This document shows positions 22,934 through 35,800 of a DNA stretch of 64,000 bases, piece after piece. Position numbers and translations under genes: made by a program. The DNA lies in NCBI GenBank assembly GCA_007258455.2, contig VDFB02270651.1:491358711-491422710 (forward strand), given 5' to 3'. The stretch is from Sequoia sempervirens (lineage: Eukaryota > Streptophyta > Pinopsida > Cupressales > Cupressaceae). Below the pieces are notes generated by a model. It was not told the DNA's origin, did not search any database, and saw only the letters and a list, made by a program, of their open reading frames with translations. Every line of letters starts with the position of its first letter. Position 1 is the first letter of the stretch.

Positions 22934-23713
22934 GGGTATGTGCGGGATCATCATGGAAAAAATAGACCCTTAAGTGGCAAAAAAATTAGAAAAATTAGAG
23001 TTAGTCCACTTGACGTAAAAATTTAAATAAGTTATCTATATTATTTAAAAAATATGTAAGAATAGAATCTGTAGCAAATTGAATGTAGTTTCTAAACTAC
23101 TAGGTTTGTTTAAAAAAAAAATCTATTTGGTGAAAATTTGAAATTTCAATGTAGTGGTACTTAAATTTCAAGGAAAAATATGAAGTGGTGTTTGTCTAAC
23201 CACCCTAACCACAATAAAATGATAATATTTTTTTATAAGATTTTAGATATAAGTAGAGGACTCATGCCCCGATGTGATGCATATTTTTGTAATTTTTTTC
23301 CAAGTAAATAATTAATTATGATTTTTTTATTACAACTTTTAAAATATAAAAACTTGTATGTCTAACCACCTTAACTTGGTCAAAACTTCATGAAATTGTT
23401 TTTTTTTAATCCTATAGTATGCAAAGCATAAAATGTGATGTATGCTTTGGATTCAAAAAATGTGATACTGTTTGAAAGCTATAGATGTTTTCCATTCAAC
23501 TTATCAATCAGGACTTTAGTCATAATTTGAATAAAAAATGAATAATAATTACTTATTAAATTCAAAGTAAAGCATAATTTATATTGGTGGAAAGCTGAGA
23601 ATCTCCTTTAAAACCTCTTTTTGTTTCATCAATTTTGGGTAAAAAAGTAGTCGTCAGCCACATACCTGGATCATATTGCCACTTTTTGGCCCATCATGAT
23701 CCTGCACATACCC
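22934..23713 (+). mobile_element. Inverted-repeat DNA transposon, copy 2 (non-autonomous)
   Basis: The 780 bp copy starts GGGTATGTGCGGGATCATCA and ends with the complement (GATCCTGCACATACCC). AAAT flanks it at 22930-22933 and 23714-23717. The paired LTR has the empty site with a single AAAT near 31820, which directly proves the borders and the 4-base duplication. No ORF. Confidence 0.9.
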
Positions 23714-24856
23714 AAATCTAGAATCAAACTTTTGGGAACTGGAAAATTCCAAGAACAACAAAAATCATTCACGACAAAGCTCCAAGATTAGTTTTCAAAA
23801 TAAACCAAAAGCCCCTTTCTTTGTTATCCCTAACTAATTTATTTACTCTTTTCTCATTCGTTGCAACATCACTTCTTTAAATTAATTAATTTATTTAATT
23901 TTCCCCCACTACCATCAACTTCTCCAATTTATTATTGTTTTATAATTTTTTCCATGTCTTGCAATTACAGACAATTAAATTAACTATTAAAATATTTAGT
24001 TTATTTAAAATTTTATTATTTGATAAAGTTGTTTGCACAATCACATCAATTTAATATATTCATTTAAATATTTCTTTTTTTAAACCATAAATTTTAATTT
24101 ATTAAAATCAAATAAGGACTTTAATAAATTTTATTTAATCAATACTTCAATTGTACAGAAGTTTTTATTTTAATGAAATAATCAAACAAAAGCACTAATC
24201 ATGTACATTACTCAAACGAACGTATTGTCAAGCTATACCTGACTGCAAAGTGAAACGGAAGGAAAAATGACAACAACATTGACATACCAACATGAACTGA
24301 CCTTATAGATAGGGTGTGACAAATGGATACTCATCCTCGTCAAGGATGATGGCTCAATGAGGGGGACCCGATGATATCTCCAATTCAAATATTCTCCATT
24401 GGGTATAAGACATGCACAAACTTGGAAATTTAGGTGGAGTCGATACCTAGTACTTGCAACCTACAACAAACCACACGGTCAAATGTGTACATAGATAAAC
24501 AAGCAAACACACCGTGAAGGGAAAATTACAGCATTGCAGGGCACTCACAAGCGAGTGATATGACCCCGTTTCCCTTCACCAATACATAAACACACAATAA
24601 TCCGATATCAAATCATGATAAGAACATACATCTAATAATCACATAATTCTCATACCAATAATAACCCACATAATCAATTAAACTGATCTACTAAGCATGG
24701 TATAAACATAAAAATGAGATATAAAAGTGTCATCAAGTATCATTGTAACTAAGCATCAAAGTATCATAATATCCAAGTATCATAAAAAAAGTATCGTAAT
24801 GTCCAAATACAACCAAGTAACTATCAGAAGTAGAAAGAAAACTGAGGGGCACTACA

Positions 24857-24870
24857 TCCTCCCTCGCTAG
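24857..24870 (-). other. Element 3 polypurine tract
   Basis: On the minus strand GCGAGGGAGGA immediately precedes the 3' LTR start TGTAGTGCCCC, as expected for plus-strand priming. Confidence 0.65.
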
Positions 24871-26110
24871 GACTAGGCTTACTCTTGGAAGCCTACAAAC
24901 AAATAGGGGTATAACTCTCCCATCTTGGAAGCATCCTCCCATGAACCATAAGAGTCATCATTTGGATCCCACTGGACCCTAACCCGCTCAATGTCTCATC
25001 CCCTAAGTGTGAGTCTCCTATGTTGTATGACACCCATGGGCTCCAAAGCCAACTACCCATCCTCTACCTATAATGCATTCCAATCAAGTACATGAGATAT
25101 GTCTGGATAATGGGGTTTGAGAACTGAAACATGAAGCACATCATGAATGTGCGAGAGACAAAGTGGAAAAGAAAGATGGTATGCAACAGGACCAACCCTC
25201 TCAAACATCTCAAAAGGCCCAAAAAAATGTGGTGCGAGCTTAGAGCCTTTTCCTTAATGGATCAGACTCTTTTGCAGACACACCCATAGGAATACTCGGT
25301 CTCCATTTGAGAACTAATGGTCCACTCTATGAGCATTAGCATACTTCTTCTGTCTATCCTGGGCTGTCACCAAAAGCTCCCTAATACGAAACACCTACTA
25401 CTCCATCTCCTGAAGCATCTCTAGACCAAGAGGAACTCTATCCTCCAAACAATCCCAACTCAACAAGGTCCGACAAGGGTAACCATATAATGCCTAAAAA
25501 GGAGGTATGCCAATAGATTTTTGATAATTATTATTGTATACAAAATCCACCAAATATAGGTAGTCCTCACAACGAGACTACTAATCCATGATGTACATCT
25601 GAAGCATATCCTTGAGGATCTAATTGACCCTCTCAATTTTCCCATTAGTCTCTGGATTATAAGTTGAACTAAAGTTCAACTGAGTCCCCAATTCATGTTG
25701 TAGGGACGTCCAAAGAGCTGAAGTAAATAGTAGATCTTTGTCTAAAATAATCCTGCGAGGAATATCATGTAACCTAACAATATACTCCATGAAAAATTTG
25801 GCCACTGATGAAGCATTGTATGGGGATCAGATAGGAGAGAAGTATGTCACATTCGTCAATATGTCCATAGTGACCATAATGGCATCATTCCGACGAGAAG
25901 AAATGGGAAAACCAACAATTAAATCCAATGAGATATATCCCATTTCCACTCTGGGACCAGATGAGGCTATAAAAGACCTGCAGGATGTTGGTGCTTTGCC
26001 TTCACTCTTTGACACTCTAGACATCTCAACACAAAATCAGCAATGTTTCTCCTCATTTTGGTCCAAAAATATAGTTGTCAAAGGTCGACGTGCATCTTTT
26101 TGACATCCAA
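24871..26110 (-). pseudogene. Element 3 integrase and chromodomain remnant
   Basis: In minus-strand order there is the end of the HHCC zinc finger ('RCLECQRV') and then the core with 'MGYISLDLIVGFPIS' and 'AIMVTMDILTNVTYF'. 'RLHDIPRRIILDKDLLF' and 'YNPETNGKIERVN' (the region of the second Asp and the Glu) follow, then a GPF/Y-like 'HFFGPFEMFERVGPVAYHL'. Last comes a chromodomain-like 'RVRVQWDPNDDSYGSWEDA'. Frameshifts and stops break it into several pieces. The order and the chromodomain mark a chromovirus. It lies right beside the 3' LTR. Confidence 0.85.
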
Positions 26111-26599
26111 ATGAGCTAAATAGGGTGCCTAATGTGCCTCTGACATGATCAAAGTATGAAGATCTACTAAGGAAGGAGCATAAATATGACCCAAGTGCCT
26201 CAAAAGGCCATCTGACTCAAGAGAGTATCCTAAAAATCTTCCCTCTAAAACTCTACTTGAATCCACCTCAAACCTCACCTCCTAATACCAACTATCTAAA
26301 GGAAGTGCTACAAGAATCTAGCTCCTTAAGTCCACACCAAGAGTCACTACCGAAAGCTCATGTCTCCACTGACTAAGAACATCCACAACCACATTCTCAT
26401 TTCCCTAAATGAATTTCACCTCAAAATCATACTCAAATAGGAATTCCATCCATTATCTTTGCCTAGCATTCAGATTAGGCTACATGAAAATATACTGCAA
26501 GTTATGGTGATCACTGTACAGATCAAATCGATGCCCCAATAGAAAGTGCCTCCATCTCATCAAAGCATGAACCATAATGGCTAACTCTAGATCATGTGT

Positions 26600-27570
26600 G
26601 GGATAATTCAACTTGTGACATGATCCCTGATTTTGTGAGACTCATAGGCAATCACACAACCATATCGCATCAACATTGCTCCTAAACCCTCCAAGGAAGC
26701 ATCTATACAAACCACAAAATCCATAGTAGGATCAAGAACTGCTAAGATAGGTGCACTATTCAACCTCTCCTTAAGAGTTTGAAATTTTTCTAACACTTCT
26801 CTGACCAAATAAACTTATTCCCTTTCCTCTGAAGAGAAGTGATGGGGTGGGCTATCCTTAAGAAACCCTGTACAAATAGTCAGTAGTAACCTACTTTAAA
26901 TCCATGAAACTACGAACCTTTGCAACATTAGTGGGTGCAGGAAAATCAATGATAGCTTGGATTTTTGAAGGATCCATGGAAATTCCCTCACCAGAGATAA
27001 CATGACCCAAATATTTCACCTCCATCTGGAAGAACTCACACTTTGACAAATTTTCATACAACTAGTTCTCCCTCAAACACTAAAGCACCTACCTCAAATG
27101 CTCCTCATGCTCCTCCATGGTCCTCAAATAGATCAAAATGTCATCTAAAAACACCAGAACAAACCTATCAAGGTAGGTACAAAACACACCATTCATCAAA
27201 CTCATGAACACAGATGACACATTTGTCAACCCGAATGGCATAACTGTGAACTCATAGTGTCTGTAACGAGTATGAAATGTGGTCTTGTGGATGTTTTCCT
27301 CAAAGATGTGCAACTAATGATATCTTAACATATGATTGATCTTCAAAAATACTGTAGCACCCTTGATTTGGTCAAATAGATCATCGATCCTCAGCAATGG
27401 ATACCTGTTTCTCACTGTTACCTTATTCAACTACCGATAATCAATGCATAATCGAAGGGACCCATCCTTCTTCACAAAAATAACTAGTTCTCCCCAAGGA
27501 GAGACACTAGGATGAATAAACCCCTTCGCCAACAACTCCTGAAGTTGTAACCAAAGCTCCTTGAAGGACC
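26600..27570 (-). pseudogene. Element 3 reverse transcriptase and RNase H remnant
   Basis: The minus strand begins near 27560 with a decayed '[17 protein letters not shown]' block. '[19 protein letters not shown]' and '[13 protein letters not shown]' follow; this is the intact Asp-Asp box of the reverse transcriptase, near 27120-27160. RNase H begins with 'APILAVLDPTMDFVVCIDAS' (26608-26808). There are several stops and frameshifts. No protease was found between this and gag; the reverse transcriptase begins almost immediately after gag. Confidence 0.88.
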
Positions 27571-27599
27571 TACTGACTGAGTCTGGCCACCCCGAGAAC

Positions 27600-28461
27600 T
27601 AAAACCTGTTGGAGGTGCACTACCAATCTGTACACCTGTCTATCCACCTAAAGCCATAGCCAAATTCTCATTAACTATCTAAGCCTTATCTAAAGCTACC
27701 TCCATAGTTTTTGACTCAAACACACGAACACCCCCACTGATACAGGCATTCAATCCCCTAATAGAGTGTTGTACTAACATACACTCATCATCACCTATGC
27801 CAGAATACTGCTCAACTAACATCGCCATCTACCTTAGCTCATGGAACTCATCTGCATGACACTGCTGCTAATGATCAAACAAGAGTCGAGCTTTGAATCT
27901 CTCTAGAAAAATATCCCATGAGACTAAATCTATATCCAAATGAAGCTTTTGCTCCTCCAAATGCCACCACATGGAAGAAAAACCTCAGAGATGCATGATA
28001 GTGCACCTAGCCTTGGTGTTGCTACCATATGGATGCATTGCAAAACACTTGTTCAGATCAATTAACCAGGTCTCTACCTCCAAACCACTACCAAACCCAT
28101 GAAAAGTAGGAGGACATGCTCATAAAAGGTCTCTCATATGTCCAACTAATATAGCCTCTTGCTCAACTACAATCTATCTCCTCTTGGGAGACCTCTCTCT
28201 CTCTCTGACCACCAACTTTTCACCATCCTATCTCATACCAAGACAGGAAAGAACCTCCTTAAGTAAGTAATGAAATTGTGTTCCCTCTAATCCTAGTTGT
28301 TCCAAATTCTGACCTCCAAATCCCTAATTTTTCTAGGAACCTTGTTGTTCCTCACAATCAAACTCATGGGAACTCTGAGGAGAGGAGTCCTAGCGATTAG
28401 CCCCATGTTCACCACCATGACCTCTACCATGCCTTCGACCTTGACCCTGACCTTTAGGCAT
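27600..28461 (-). pseudogene. Element 3 gag remnant
   Basis: It starts at the minus-strand ATG at 28461 with a basic, Gly/Arg-rich N-terminus ('MPKGQGQGRRHGRGHGG'), about 140 bases past the primer site. The capsid-like region follows: 'PPTFHGFGSGLEVETWLID', then 'FLERFKARLLFDH' and 'ADEFHELR*MAMLVEQYS'. Many stops fall in Trp or Gln positions. No zinc knuckle was seen; it may have been lost with the protease region. Confidence 0.72.
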
Positions 28462-28601
28462 TATCCTACAAAGAAACCACCAAATACAAGTTCAAGGTGT
28501 TAGACAAGGTCAACAAGGGAAAATGTAAACTTCAGAATCTATGCAACTAAAACAACTTAATGGGCTCTTGTATATACCCAGAGCACCCAGTGTTAGAACT
28601 T

Positions 28602-28615
28602 GGGCTCAGATACCA
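28602..28615 (-). other. Element 3 primer-binding site (tRNA-Met type)
   Basis: The minus strand reads TGGTATCTGAGCCC directly next to the 5' LTR. Confidence 0.85.
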
Positions 28616-30394
28616 TGTGTATCTCCCCACCATGAAACCCTAGAGGACAACACACTAAACACCTAAAAATGGACAATTTTTTTGTTTAAGTGTAATGTAC
28701 ACATGATTGCAAATGAAGCGTTATCTTAAAATTCTAAACTAAGTCCTCTAAGGTCCGTGACTACACTACTAGATTCCCATTAACTAAACTAGCAAGAACT
28801 GAAATTCATTGCATTTAATTAAATTCCATCTACAATAGGAAATTACATTTAATCATTACATTTACAAGATCAACTAATATGAAATAACTATTGCATGATC
28901 CATAGATATCATTTAGAATCAATTCAATTAACAAACATATATAATAGCACCTTTTACATTGTCCATTACATAAGAGAGTTCAACATTCATTTACATCATT
29001 ACATCATTACATTTGAACATCAATGTCTCCTTGTATACATGTGAGGAGAGTACATCAAAAGTATAATACATGATACAATAGATTTATGGTACAATACAAG
29101 TAAATGAATATTAGTCCACATGAACTAGAACAAGTGCAGAAGTCTTCAAGTCCAAGAGTAATCACCGTGAACATGAAAAAAGTGAGGGAACACAATGGAG
29201 TACAAGGCACATTACACCCAACCATGTGGAACCCTAAGGTCCACCCCCTATTCTAGGAGATAGCATTAAGGTTTGACCAACAAATAGTCAAAAGATAGAA
29301 AACAACACATAGGCCAACATGACTCCAATGAACAAGTATAGTAGAACATCACATGACAATAACACCACTTCCAGAGGTGCACAAACATCAAAGGGAAACA
29401 AGAGATGAGGGAATACTAGGTTGTTTTAGGAGGAGTGTCATCACATAGTTTTCTATGGGTTACCCAAGCAGATATTTCTAGGCCCTGACCCCCATCCTGG
29501 GTTACCCTGGTAGCCTCTACTGATCTTTGAACCCCATACAAACCTATGCAAAATCAACATAGCCCTCATGAGGACGAGGCAATTGATATTTCTATTCTAG
29601 GCCTTCTCAACTCATCTGAAACATAAATGAGAATTTGAGCCATGAGTGAGGCATTCCTTATCTTGATTAGAGTGATTACTACCCAACCCCCTAGTTTATT
29701 TTAGGTTATCACTTAATTAAAAAACTCCCACATGGGTTACCCTGGCACCACTTTGTGTGTCGACCCCCATTGAGAGCCACTCCCCTACTAGCAACTAGGA
29801 GACCCAAATATATCAAAAGAGTAAAGCCAACTTGCACAATCACAAGATCTCATTAACATATATAACAAGGTGAGGCATAACCCTTCCCGCACACAAGTTC
29901 CAACCACATTCATGAATATACTATGCAAGGATAATGATCATCATATACACATTCATTGCAAACCCAACCATCACCAAGGTTTATCAAAAAAATTCCATCA
30001 AGAAGAGAATTTCCCCCTAGTATTTGGAAGACTCCTAATACACAAAGAATTTAGACATTGAACTAAACTAACAAATATCCCACTTCACTACTTTATGACT
30101 TAATTCATACAATAATTCAATTCAAAGACTTAAAAAAAAGAATGCAAGTTAAGTTAATAGTGCAACCATTTCATTTTCTAAATTTCCACCTTATGTCAAG
30201 AATGATCTATTTCTATATAGACTGACCTTCCATCTATTCTCCTATGTCTAAATCTTTTGATGATGTTTTCATTTTTCTATCATAATAAGCCCATAATAAA
30301 ACAACATTAAATTGAATTAAAAGCATATACAAGTCTCTATTCATACGTACAATACCTATTGTTATACATATACAAAAGTATAATATATATATAA

Positions 30395-30444
<50 letters not shown>

Positions 30445-32864
30445 AGGCTCTTTTCAAGTTACAAAGTGCAGATTTTATTATATAGCTATCTATATATATA
30501 TCCACTGTTATAATTATAATGTATACCATTATTCATTATTTCGCTGACTTCCATATGTTTTTTCATTGGCCGATTTTCATATGTTTTTTTTTCATTCACT
30601 AATTTCTACATGGCTTAACATTCAGCGAAAGGAATAAAGGTTTGACGCTCTCTGGCACATGAAATTCCACCGATATCTATGACAATGTTCGCATGTTATT
30701 AGCTATTCAATCTAGAGATTACTCTTAAAGTTTATCACATCCAAACTGGTGTTAACTCAAAATTGCATGCCAAACATGGTTATCGAAATCTACAAAAATA
30801 TTATAAGGATAAGTTTGTTGGGTGCATCGGCCAAACCATCCCACAGGCTATTTTTCACTTTGGCATTAGTATAGGTAATTCTATTTGTTAGATTTAAGGA
30901 AAGGAAAAGTCTCACTACAAAGATTGACTACATAAAACCACGAATATTCCTTTATATCTAATTTATCATGTAATTCCATAAACATCAGAGACTCAACTTA
31001 ATTCATTATCAAGAAGAGGCAATAGGAGTAGTATATTCTTAACCACAAAAAAAATGAAATCTACATAATGCATAAGAAGGTAGATATAACTTGGTTAGGG
31101 AGGCAATCGCGGCCCAAGTAATGCCAACAAACTTTAAGCAGACAATTTATAACATGAAGAACATTGAAAAATGCAAGTGGGATTCTCCACACTCAACAAA
31201 ATAGATAATGAAACAAGGGGGATGCCAGTCTACCATTAACTTTATTGATGAATAAACAATCGACTACCATGAAATGTTATAACAAAACCATAGTATGTAA
31301 GGAAAGTATCTAGACGCGAAACCTAGATAATTTTCAAGGCACAAAAGAATCCATTGCATAGAGATTAAATTGAATGTTATGCAAAAGAACTCCATAACCA
31401 TCGAATATAGGTGAGAATAATAAGATGCCATAGATGACAGACTGGGGTTTCAAATTGTTGACAATAAATTAAATCATAGGTAACAATAAAGAATACACAA
31501 GAAAGCTTAGGGGTTTCCTAACCAGAAGTGGAATAGATATAGAGTAAGCACAAAAGAGTCTGAGCTAAATTCTTCTGAAGATATATTTTCCTATTTTATT
31601 CAATTCAAGATTTAACAAACAAAGAATCTTTTGCTTCAAACAACTCAACATTAACATTCATTTTCTAAACAAAATATCACTGGGAAAATGGTAGAACCTA
31701 GATTCTCCTACCTGCCAGAGGGAGTTTTTTTGTAGAGCTCACCACTTCCAACTTGCAGCTTCAGTACACATCCAATGTCTCAACGAACACAGTAATCCCC
31801 AATTTCAAAGCCTCTAAAATCCAAAATCAAACTTTTAGAAACCAAAAAATTCCAAGAATAGCAAAAATCATTCACGACAGAGCTCCAAGATTAGTTTTCA
31901 AAAAATAACCAAAAGCCCCTTTCTTTGTTATCCCTAACTAATGTATTTACTCTTTTCCCATCTGTTGTAGCATCACTTCTTTAAATTAATTAATTTATTT
32001 AATTTCCCCCCACTACCATCAACTTTCCAATTTATTATTATTTTATAATTTTTGCCATGTCTTCCAATTACACACAACTAAATTAACTATTAAAATATTT
32101 AGTTTATTTAATTTATTCTTTGATATAGTTGTTTGCACAATCACATCAATTTAATATATTTATTTAAATATTTCTTTTTTTTAAAACCATAAATTTTAAT
32201 TTATTAAAATCAAATAAGGAATTTAATAAATTTTATTTAATCAATACTTCAATTGTATAAAAGTTTTTATTTTAAAGAAATAATAAAAAAAGCACTAATC
32301 ATGTACATTACTCAAAAAAATGACAACATTGATGGACCAACACGAACTAACCTTACAAACAGGGTGTGACAAACGAATACTCATCCTCGTCAAGGATGAT
32401 GGCTCAATGTAGGGGACTCGATGCTATCTCCAATTCTTGACTATATTCTCCATTGGGTATAAGGCACACTCAAACCTAGAAATTTAGGTGAAGTTGATGC
32501 CTACTACCTGCAACCTATAGTAAACCACATGGTCTAACGTGTACATAGACAAACATGCAAACACACCATGAAGTGAAAATCGCATCGTCGCATGGCACTC
32601 ACAAGCAAGTGATGTGACCCTATCCCCCTTCACCAATACATCAACACACAATAATCAGATATCAAATCATGATAAGAATATACATCTAATAATCATATAG
32701 TTCTCATATTAATAATAACCCACATAATCAATTAAACTGATCTACTAAGCATGGTATAAGCATAAACATCAGATATAAAAGTGTCATCAAGTATCATCAT
32801 AACTAAGCATCAAAGTATCATAATATCCAAGTATCATCAAAAAAGTATCATAATGCCCAAATAC
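28616..32864 (-). repeat. Element 3, 5' LTR (edge cut by copia)
   Basis: It aligns with 19740-24811 but lacks the transposon copy. The last ~45 bases present in the partner (24812-24856) are missing because the copia LTR begins at 32865. A long AT microsatellite lies at 30382-30442. Confidence 0.85.
30382..30442. repeat. AT microsatellite
   Basis: This is a nearly pure AT dinucleotide run inside the element 3 5' LTR. Confidence 0.92.
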
Positions 32865-35800
32865 TATTGGATATTGTTGATATGTGGTTGTCATTGATGT
32901 CAACACTATTGGAATTAATATCTTTAAGGCTATATATGTTGAGGATATTGAGAAAATTGTATTAAAATAAGTTGCAGGTTATCTGTGGTGTAGTGAAGTT
33001 CAGCATGGTGGCTAGCTCAGTATATTGATGATAAGAGGTTTTGGAATAAAAGGTTTATTGACCAGTATATCTAGTTTATCCACATGAAGTTTCAAAGGTT
33101 CACATGAAGATTTGATTGAGTTATGAGTATCTATGTTCTGAAAGTTGTTATGTTGCTTTAGTTGGTGTTCTTGAAAGAAGATGATGTGATTCTAGTAATT
33201 TGATTTGTTGCAGATGCTTCTCTAGTAATTCATGATGCTTGCGGATGTTTCTAGATCATGCTCTATCTATGTTGTTGGTTCATATTGATCGTTGTGCTCG
33301 CGATTGGTGATTTTCTTTTGTGAGTTCATGTTTTTCATGATCATGGCCGACAAGGTGATTATAGTGTGTTGTGGATCTTCGAGGCATAATTGTTTAAGGT
33401 GTTTTGTGTTCAATATATGTTTTTTTGGGTCCTTGCTATGTTTTGGCTGACATTGTTTGGTGCACATTTATAATTGTTTATTGATATGGGCCGACAGTTT
33501 GTACATGTTTTATATTTTTTTGGGCCAACATGTAGCTGATGTTATCCTTAGTTGCAGATATATATGATTGATTGTTTATACCATTTGAAGGCTTGGTGTG
33601 TGATGTATGTTGAGTGTTGTGTGCTAACAATGTTCTAATCTTTCGAAGGCAGAAGTAAAGTGTGAAGAAGAGTGAGTAGAAGAAAGTGTTTATGTGCTTT
33701 AGGGTTCAAAAATATTTTTGAGATCACTTGTAGCAATGGACGAAAGCCAGAAGGAGAAGCAAATTAAAAATGTAATATCTTCATTGATAATGTCCAAGAC
33801 ATGTTTCGAAGAATTCCACCCCTCATCAATTGGAGTGACCATACAACAATGAGATTACATGGGAGTATAAATAGACAAAATGGAGACAAATCCACTTTAT
33901 CGAACTCCGCTTAAAATGCTAACTCCAAAGCATCATTAAAAGAATCCCAACTTTTTAAGGGACAAATAAAATTTTAAAGATTAAAACTTTAAATGTGCAG
34001 GAACTGTTTGGCACACAGGCCAAAAAAGGTTGAGGGTTTACGGAAACCCCCAAGTCCAACGTTTGAGAAACAAATTGAACAAGAGGGGTCCACACTCTTT
34101 TACAAAGAGACACATTTTCCAAAGAAGACAATGATGCATGATCCAAGGCACCAAAAAAAGAGCCCGTAGGGGTAGTCAAAGAAACACACTAGAAGATGAA
34201 CAACACAAAGGCTGGTTGGTGAAGAGATCCAGTGGAGGAAAGCACGTGCACACGCGGGAAAAAGGACCACCAGGTCAGGCTCGAGCCGCCTAAGGTAGGG
34301 GTGTGAAATCACGGCCTACAACAGAGGTGACAAAGAATGGTGATAGGGCGAAGTTGTGGCAAAAAGCTAGCGTGGATGACCTAGTAACACCAAGACGCAA
34401 CCAGCTGAGGTGACAAGGACACACAGTAACTGTGAAGGCCAAAATAAGCAGTGACGGAAAGAAGTCGTGGTAGGAGCTTGGCAAGGAGAAACGAACAGGG
34501 GAAACGGTGATGAACCACCATGAGACAAGCAAAAGCCAAAGAGATCGGTGGGCTAGAATGGATCATGGGCCAGCAGGCCAAAGAAACCAGCAGACCAGGG
34601 CCGAAGAACTAGCAGAGTGTGCGACAGAGAAGGCCATAGAAGCGGCAACAGCCTGAGCAAATAGGGCAGGGGCGACAATGGTAACGGTGGGACTTGATAG
34701 CAGCAACAAAAGACTCGACGAGGCTACAAATGAGCTCCAAAGAAGAGCATGCAGAGCAGCGATGGAGAAAGGAGGCTCCAATCGTGGTGGGGGCTGGCAA
34801 AAGAAATGCAACATATTTAAGAACAAAGGCTCCACTACGAAGAGAACGACAACAACCAAGAAGGAGCTGAAACCAAAAATGGTGATGACGAAAAACTTGG
34901 TAGTGGTCAGCAAGGAAGAGCACAACTAGGCTGGTGACGAGAGCTCGAAGAGCTCAAGCATGATGATAGCAGCAAGAGTCAAAGTTGTGGCTAAAAGAGA
35001 ACCACAGAAGACTCAGGGGCGACAGCCATGAATTCAAACCAATAGAGGATCGAGGTTGGCAATGAATTCCAAACAAACATGTAGCAAAAATGCCATCCCT
35101 GAAAACCTATGACAAATAAAGAGCTTTGAGCAGCAAGAAGAGTTGAAAATGGATGACGAAGAAGAGTTGCGACTGGAAAACATCCAAAGGCAATGTGAAA
35201 GGATGAAACGTTTTAGGGTTCAAATTTTTTTTGAGATCACTTGCAGCAATGGATGAAAACCAAAAGGAGAAGCAAATTAAAAATTTAATATTTTCATTGA
35301 TAATGTCCAAGACATGTTTCGGGGAATTCAACCCCTCATCAGTTGGACTGACCATACAACAATGAGATTACATGGGAGTATAAATAGAAAAAATGGAGAC
35401 AAATCCACTTTATCGAACTCCGCTTAAAATGTTAACTCCAAAGCATCTCAACCTTTTAAGGGACAAATAAAATTTTAAAGAATAAAACTTTACAAAGAGG
35501 CACATTGTCCAAAGGAGACAATGATGCATGATCCAAGGTGCCAAAAAAAGTGTCTGCGGGGCCAGTGAAAGAAACACACTAGAAGACAAGCAATACAAAG
35601 GTCAATCGGTGAAGAGATCCAGCAGAGGAAAGCATGTGCACACGCGGGAAAAAGGACCACCAAGTCGGGCTTAGGTAGCCTAAGGCAGGGGTGCGAAAGA
35701 ATAGCCAACAGTAGAGGTGACAAAGAATGGTGATGGGGCGAAGTCATGGCAAAAAGCTAGTGTAGAGGGCCTGGTAACACCAAGATGCAGCCAGCTAAGG

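Larger units (their letters stand above)
19740..24856 (-). repeat. Element 3, 3' LTR (with an inserted inverted-repeat transposon)
   Basis: On the plus strand it starts TGTAACGCCC and ends GGGGCACTACA. Its length is 5117 bp including the 780 bp transposon at 22934. The remainder aligns with 28616-32864. It contains AT microsatellites near 21468-21490 and 21548-21617. Reading frames in it are not genes. Confidence 0.85.
19740..32864 (-). mobile_element. Element 3: chromovirus (Ty3/gypsy) with very long LTRs
   Basis: It is bounded by direct repeats of about 4.3 kb (19740-24856 and 28616-32864, about 93% alike by eye). It reads on the minus strand with a tRNA-Met-type primer site at 28602-28615. 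The interior is only ~3.75 kb and holds decayed gag, reverse transcriptase/RNase H, integrase and chromodomain. It was inserted in LINE-A; the left flank is AGTCA (19735-19739). The right flank cannot be checked because a copia element cuts the last ~45 bases of the right LTR. Confidence 0.85.
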
